Origin: Styela clava
Lineage: Eukaryota > Chordata > Ascidiacea > Stolidobranchia > Styelidae
NCBI RefSeq assembly: GCF_964204865.1
Contig: NC_135250.1
Location: 23,737,395 to 23,801,394, forward strand
Reading direction: 5' to 3'
Length of the DNA: 64,000 bases
The notes beneath the pieces are model-generated. The model was not told where the DNA came from and ran no database searches. It saw only the letters and a program-made list of their open reading frames with translations. Shown one piece after another: positions 58,400-64,000 of the stretch. How positions within the stretch are numbered: position 1 is the first letter of the stretch; each line of letters begins with the position of its first letter. Both the position numbers and the translations under genes were made by a program.

Positions 58400-60782
58400 T
58401 GAGCGATAAATAACATGAAAACTATACATACATAAAAATTTATGTTCTGATGACCACATTTTTTATAACAGCAAATGTTAAAATTGTTTTGTTTATGCCA
58501 CTCCCATATTCCCGCATGATATGGGTTCTGAATACCTAAAATCTATTCGACAGAAAAAATATAATTATGTATGATTAACTGAAATAAAGTTGATTCTTAA
58601 ACAAACGTTCCCCAGAAACGTTCATGATGAGCTTGTGGAGATATTTTATCATTCACTAGTGATATAATCGCTGACCGAAGGAATAAATATTTTATTGAAA
58701 AATGCTTGAATAAAGATTGTGGTATTTATTGTATAAAGTCGTGAAGTACATTCACATATATTCACTCCTAGTGTCATATTTTAAGCACCACAATATCAAA
58801 CAACATCAAATTGTTTGAGTGTGTAAAAAGAAAAAAGCAATTTTGATTTTGCTAACAGTTGCGATAACCCGAGGAGAATCCTCTGTTATATAGACCGCAT
58901 GTAAATGTAAACAGTTTTGTTTATTGTCGTATCCTGTATATCTGTAATAAGTTGTTTTCTATGAACTGGTTCAAGTTGGGCCATGTTGATGACCCGAAGT
59001 GAACCCTCTTTTATATAAACCGCATGTAAATGTAAACAGTTTTTTTATTGCCGTATCCTGTATATTTATAAAAAGTTGTTTTCTATGAACTGGTTCAAGT
59101 TGGGCCATGTTGATAACCCGAGGAGAATTCTCTGTTATATAAACCGCATGTGAATGCAAACAGTTTTGTTTATTGTATATTTATAATAAGTTGTTTTCTA
59201 TGAACTGGTTCAAGTTGGGCCATGTTGATAACTAGAGGAGAATCCTCTGTTATATAAACCGCATGTAAATGTAAACAGTTTTGTTTATTGTCGTCTCCTG
59301 TATATTTATAATAAGTTGTTTTCTATGAACTGGTTCAAGTTGGGCCATGTTGATGTCGGTGCATTTATACCGGATAAACTAGTTTTATTCAACTGAACCT
59401 CAGTGATTTTGTATTGGCGCAAACCAGTGTCGGAGTTTGTTCAATGCATGACGTATCTTGTGAGAATGGATTAGCTTATGACTTTTGCGTGGTACATTCG
59501 ATGCAAATAATGCAATGTTTTTATCTAGAATTACGCGAACAAACTACCATTTTTCATACAAAATTTATACCTAGACTGACAAGTTAGTTGTAATTTAATA
59601 AAATCATTTAATAAAAAAAATTAAAGGTACTTAAGACACGAAAAAATCGGAAAGGTACTTCAAACCGAACTCACAATTACGGAGTCTGTCAACATTTGCA
59701 TACAATTCTCTCATTAAATTTCTCAGCCCGCAGAATGAAAAAAATAATTGGTCAAATATTTTTTGCAAAATAATATTTTCAATATTCTGATTTAAATCTC
59801 TATCACACAAATCTGTATATCATTGCATTGGGAATTCTTATCTTAAAAAGAAATTATTTGACTAGTTATTTTTTTTATTCTGCGGGCTGAAGAATTTAAT
59901 GAGAGAACTGTATTAAAATGTTGACAGACTCCGTAATTGTAAGTTCGGATTGAAGTATTTTTTCGTGTCATAGGTACCCTATTTTTTTTTTCATTAAAGG
60001 ATTATCATATCTTTATGGGTATAAATTTTGTATGAAAAAAGTTCGTTTGATCGCGTACTTCTAGGTGAGAATATTGCATCATTTGCATTGAAGTTATTAC
60101 ACAAAAGTGCTTAGCTAATCCATTCTCACAAGATACGCCATTATTAAACAGAATGCAACACTGGTTTGCGCCAATAGAAAATCACTGAGGTTCAGCTGAA
60201 TAAAACTAGTTTAACCAATATAAATGCACCGACATCAGCATGGCCCACCTTGAACTAATTCATAGAAAACAACTAATTATAGATATACAGGATACGACAA
60301 TAAACAAAACCTTTTACATTTACATGCAGTTTATATAACACAGGATTCTCCTCGGGATTATCGCAACTGTTGGTAAAAGCAAAATTGCTTTCGTCTTTCT
60401 ACACACTCGAAAATACTGATATTGTTTGATATTGTGGTGCTTAAAGTATGTTATATGTTGATGTACTTCACGACTATATATAAAAATGCCACACCCTTTA
60501 TTCAGGCAAACATTAATAAACGATTTCTTTCTTCAGCCAGCGATTTTGATCGGTTTAATTTACCGCAGAATGCTATATTGTCGTGACAGGAACGTTTGTT
60601 TACAAATCATTACTTATTTCAGCTAAGCATTCAAAATTAAATATTCCTGTCAATTAGATCCTAGTTATTCAGAACCCATCCCATGCGAAGAATTTACATT
60701 TTAACATTTGCTGTTATGGGAAATGTGGTATTCAAAGCATAAATTGTTAGGTTTGTATATCTTTCATGTTATTTTTCGCTCA
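58400..60782. repeat. Large imperfect palindrome, about 2.4 kb
   Basis: Left arm about 58400-59762, loop about 59763-59848, right arm about 59849-60782. Inner arms: CCCGCAGAATGAAAAAAATA against TTTTTTTTATTCTGCGGGCT. Outer arms: AATAACATGAAAACTATAC against GTATATCTTTCATGTTATTT. The left arm is longer because it contains four tandem units (58864-59352). No coding content is seen. Confidence 0.85.
58864..59352 (+). repeat. About 122-bp tandem repeat, four units
   Basis: Units start at about 58864, 58989, 59113 and 59228 (115-125 bp). The shared text includes CCGCATGTAAATGTAAACAG and ATGAACTGGTTCAAGTTGGG then CCATGTTGAT. The right palindrome arm has only one unit (inverted, about 60240-60365). 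Confidence 0.88.
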
Positions 60783-61756
60783 TCCTGAACGTGGACATTT
60801 TTATTAATAGAAAATAAATTCAGTGCTTTCCAATACTTTTGACATGATCGAGTTTTTGAATGGGGTGACCTAAACTGGACATGGCATTCTCCTATTCCCT
60901 GTAACCCAAGAAACTGTGCTTTGGCTACTGCGGCTATGTCGTTGTTACGCGTCGTTCTGGGACTGCTTTTGAATCAATATTTTAACTACCGGCATTCCAT
61001 CAGCAAAAGGTTTTCATGTTGTGTAGAAGTAAAGAGTGCGAAAAGCCAGTATAAACGTAAATGAAATTACATGGACTGACATACCATCTAGAATCTAGAT
61101 TTTTTACTGCCTCACTTATTGGTGAATGAATCATTGTGATGTTTTCTTTAGGATATTTCCGTTTTCTTGGTGTGAATATTCAAAGATGTTTTAGGATTCA
61201 GAAATCAAACTTAGAGCCTATACCATCGCGATGATAAAGTAACCCATTTCGTAGAATTCAACATGAAGGGGTTAAATAACATTATAATTCATAGTTACAA
61301 TCAACATTCGCTACACAATACCCCCAACACCCCTGACCTGACAGTAAAAAATAAGCTTGCTAATTTTTAAATTTTGTAAGCCGGCCGTCGAGAGTTGAAA
61401 TTCTAAAAACAAGAAAAAATACGAATTAAAAAACGACATTGTGAATAACGGCTTAGTAAAACGAGAGAATCTAAGTCGGTTTACGAGAGCAATAAAATAC
61501 GAAAAAAAAATTCCGAAAGGTCTATGGATCGCTTCAAAATTTTTCTTATTGTGAGAATGAAATTGTAACGAAATAGTAAACAAAATGGCGATCACACTTA
61601 AAGGATTATACATAAATCGTAGGCAAAATTTCGCTCACGTGTTATTCAACACACGTTTGATTAACACACGTTATGGAGTGTAACCGCGATCGGGGCAAAC
61701 CAGCGTTGTCGTTAATGCTTGATGTTGTTACAATTCCGATTTATTTAATTACCCAA
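60783..61756. other. Intergenic, no recognisable gene
   Basis: A 100-codon minus frame at 61311-61613 has no protein features and no splice context. The last about 40 bases match intron 2 of the Cys-rich gene (GATGTTGTTACAATTCCGAT). Confidence 0.4.
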
Positions 61757-62645
61757 ATATACTTCCGGTCCGGACAAATTTTGTTCCGCACATGGTGATG
61801 AAAAGCATTCAACTTGTTAAGGTAGGAAATGTATTCACGTATCTTACTACGGTTCGACAAAATGTAACCCACAAGTCAAATTGTTCCAACCTTTCAATCA
61901 CTATAGTGTTGAGTGCAAGTAAGTGCAAGAGAAGAGTGATAAAACAATGGGTAATTGTTAAATCAATTATATTATAAACCTCATAACAGGAGGTCGAAGA
62001 AATCCTGCGTTAACGACAAAAGTAACTATGGCCGAGGGGATATCTTGTATCCAAACCCGCGTAGATCATATGATTTGGATGACGAATCTTGAGAATGTCC
62101 GACTATCTGGCGCTTTGGCGAAATTATGACAATTTAAGAAAAACGTGGCAAATTGGTCAAGAGAGGTTTGTTTGCGTTGATTTTATTCATTCTATTTCCA
62201 CAAGATTCGTGTAGTTTTGGATGAAATTTCCCAAAAAGACTCGCAACAGTTTGTAACATCTTGCTAAATTTATTATTATTTACTATTATTTACTATTAAT
62301 TATAAATTTGCATGCGTGTGTAGAAATGGAGTTTTCAAACCGATGATATGATTCCTCATCATTATGTGAAGACACACAATTAATAATTTTAAAACATTTC
62401 TAAAATTATTTATTAGAGTTTGGTTAGAAACTATCGTAACACTCACCGTTATACCATAAAATTATTCGCATTTTTGGATTTGTCCAGTAAAAATCAAAAT
62501 ACACGTGCCCAAAAACAAAATTGACAATTTTGTTTTGGAGAATGAAATTCCATAGATTTTATAGATTAGTTTTATATCAATCTTTATTTACAAACCCCAT
62601 GCAAATGTGAATGCAAAAAGAAGGTCCCTATGATTGGATATGAAT
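61757..62645 (+). pseudogene. Dead copy of the Cys-rich gene (exons 3-5)
   Basis: Exon 3 (61757-61918) reads YTSGPDKFCSAHGDEKHSTC, then a stop where Gly is in the live gene; its acceptor is CAA instead of CAG. Exon 4 (61990-62165) keeps YPNPRRSYDLDDES but a stop replaces the Cys of SCEC, Arg replaces the Cys of IWCFG, and a second stop follows MTI. Exon 5 (about 62594-62640) keeps TPCKCECKKK but its acceptor has also become CAA. Exons 1-2 are not found. Confidence 0.88.
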
Positions 62646-62689
62646 ATTTTTTTTTATATTTTTCACTTTTGCTTCCAATCACACTGATC

Positions 62690-63250
62690 TAAATATATAT
62701 ATTTGATAAAGCAATATTTCGAGAAGAATTTTCGACTTGCGGGTTGAAAGCTTAATTAAGTGAGATAAAACTTATTCAAATTCAGACAGGCATCGCAATG
62801 ATAGTGATCCGGAATTCAAGTAATTTTTAAATTATTTCATGTCGTGGGTAGCCTAAATTTTCTTTTAATTAAACGATGAGCATATATATAAATTTGTATA
62901 TGACCATGGTAGTTGATTCGCGTGCTTCTAGAGACAAAACATATAAGCTATTGTTTGTATATATCGAAGTTACCACACGAAAATCCTCAGCGATTCCATT
63001 CTCTCAAGCTACGGCATACATTGAACAGAATGCAACACTGGATTGGCCAATAAAAAATCACTGAGTTTTCACTGAATAAAACTTGATTATCCGGTATAAA
63101 CGCAGGGCAATGGGCATCCGCATGACTCGACTCAAATCTGTACCAAGGTAATAATATAATAATAGATATCGCAGAATACGACAATAAACAAAACTTGGCA
63201 GTTTACATGCGGTGCTTATAAATAACAGGGGCTTTGTCGCTGAATTCTCG
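62690..63250 (+). repeat. 3' flank of the Cys-rich pseudogene
   Basis: Aligns with 57200-57840 (TTGCGGGTTGAAAGCTTAAT, AACAGAATGCAACACTGG, AATAAACAAAACTTGG). More diverged than the palindrome arms are from each other. Confidence 0.6.
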
Positions 63251-64000
63251 CGACTAAATGTCAGATTTAGGAAGAGTCCAGCTGCACACTAACACAAATG
63301 TGTTGCTGCAACGTTTCGTCCGACCAGAGTCAGACTTCCTCATACAAGCAGTTTACAGCAGTTCTACCACAGGTTCTTTTTTTTTTTTTTTTAATGGGAT
63401 AATATAATAAAATATAACCAAAAGTATATAACCATTTGAGCAATCATAAGATAAATAATCCAATATTCATTTTTCATATGTCCATTCCATCAGTGTTTGA
63501 TGACGAGGTGTTGATCGCATCGGCATACAATTCATCAATTTTTAGCATATTAAATTATATTATGTACAATAAAAGTAAAAAATTAAATATGTTAGATATG
63601 TTCATTTTTATACATACTAAATTTATACACACTTGATTTATAGTTCAAATACAATTCCTTAGTATTTTAAATTCTCTGACAAAATTTGGTGATTTTCTAT
63701 TTTTTTCAATGTTGAGTCTGTAAGTGATTGCAGTTTTTATTTGTTTGATAACTAGGTGCTGATTAGGGGGACTACCTTCGAATATAACAGAATTCCTTTG
63801 TATCCATATTTTATACCTGGTGATTGAAATTTAATAAACAATAATATCTAAATCTCGTCTTGTAATGTTGGAATGTAACAAATAGCTTAAATCCAATAAA
63901 ACACAAGATTCATAATCTTTCAAAAGTCTGGCATTATTTAATTTCCTAACAGTATTTTCCATAAAATCAAAAACATAATCAAAATATTCACAACTTATAA
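63251..64000. other. Intergenic with a hammerhead-like motif, no gene
   Basis: The reverse strand of 63309-63345 carries GGAAGTCTGACTCTGGTCGG then ACGAAACGTT, the stem II plus CGAAAC arrangement seen at the ends of Penelope-like elements. A poly-T stretch is at 63376-63392. The remainder is AT-rich without gene signals. Confidence 0.35.

Noticed and set aside
61311..61613. 100-codon minus-strand frame
   Set aside because: Phe/Ser-rich low-complexity reading of AT-rich DNA with no homologous copy near the sister gene.

Overview
This is AT-rich animal nuclear DNA. Genes are split into short exons with GT..AG introns, exon sizes and phases repeat between paralogues, and the space between genes is full of DNA-transposon ends, one tRNA-derived SINE and minisatellites. 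Nothing bacterial or organellar is present. A compact invertebrate deuterostome such as an ascidian tunicate fits (vertebrate-like nine-exon CYP2 genes, LDLa/LGR-type GPCR pieces, small introns), but the species cannot be proved from the sequence alone.

Layout. 0-5 kb: a mariner-like transposase remnant, pieces of a broken LDLa/LGR-type receptor gene scattered on both strands, and at least two hAT transposons, one of them bounded by a perfect 8-bp target duplication (2887-4997). 5-14.4 kb: a local duplication, four small cytochrome P450 relics and a complete 1.1-kb non-autonomous hAT element (9740-10860). 14.6-30.3 kb: two intact nine-exon P450 genes on the + strand (505 and 494 aa) with a dead antisense P450 (exons 6-9) between them. 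30.9-32 kb: an inverted-repeat DNA element. 34.44-42.21 kb: a tandem duplication of a 3.88-kb unit holding a P450 tail, receptor exons (TM1-TM3 plus half an LDLa module), a dead lipocalin first exon and a lipocalin promoter. 42.2-51.4 kb: two intact six-exon lipocalin-like genes facing each other tail to tail, with an orphan lipocalin exon between them. 53-54 kb: a tRNA-derived SINE inside an AT-rich minisatellite. 55.8-57.2 kb: a five-exon gene for a secreted cysteine-rich protein of unknown family. 58.4-60.8 kb: a large imperfect palindrome whose arms are copies of that gene's 3' flank. 61.7-63.25 kb: a dead copy of the cysteine-rich gene with its own 3' flank.

How it fits together. The window is a birth-and-death region in which small families (P450, lipocalin, cysteine-rich secreted protein, LDLa/LGR receptor) have been duplicated in direct and inverted orientation and partly destroyed. 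P450s act on small hydrophobic molecules at the ER and lipocalins carry such molecules outside cells, but a functional link between the two clusters is only inference. The most unusual points are the loss of the acidic I-helix residue and of the C-helix arginine in both intact P450s, a transposon whose two ends carry mutually reverse-complementary 8-bp flanks and so record an inversion through a receptor gene, and the 2.4-kb palindrome.
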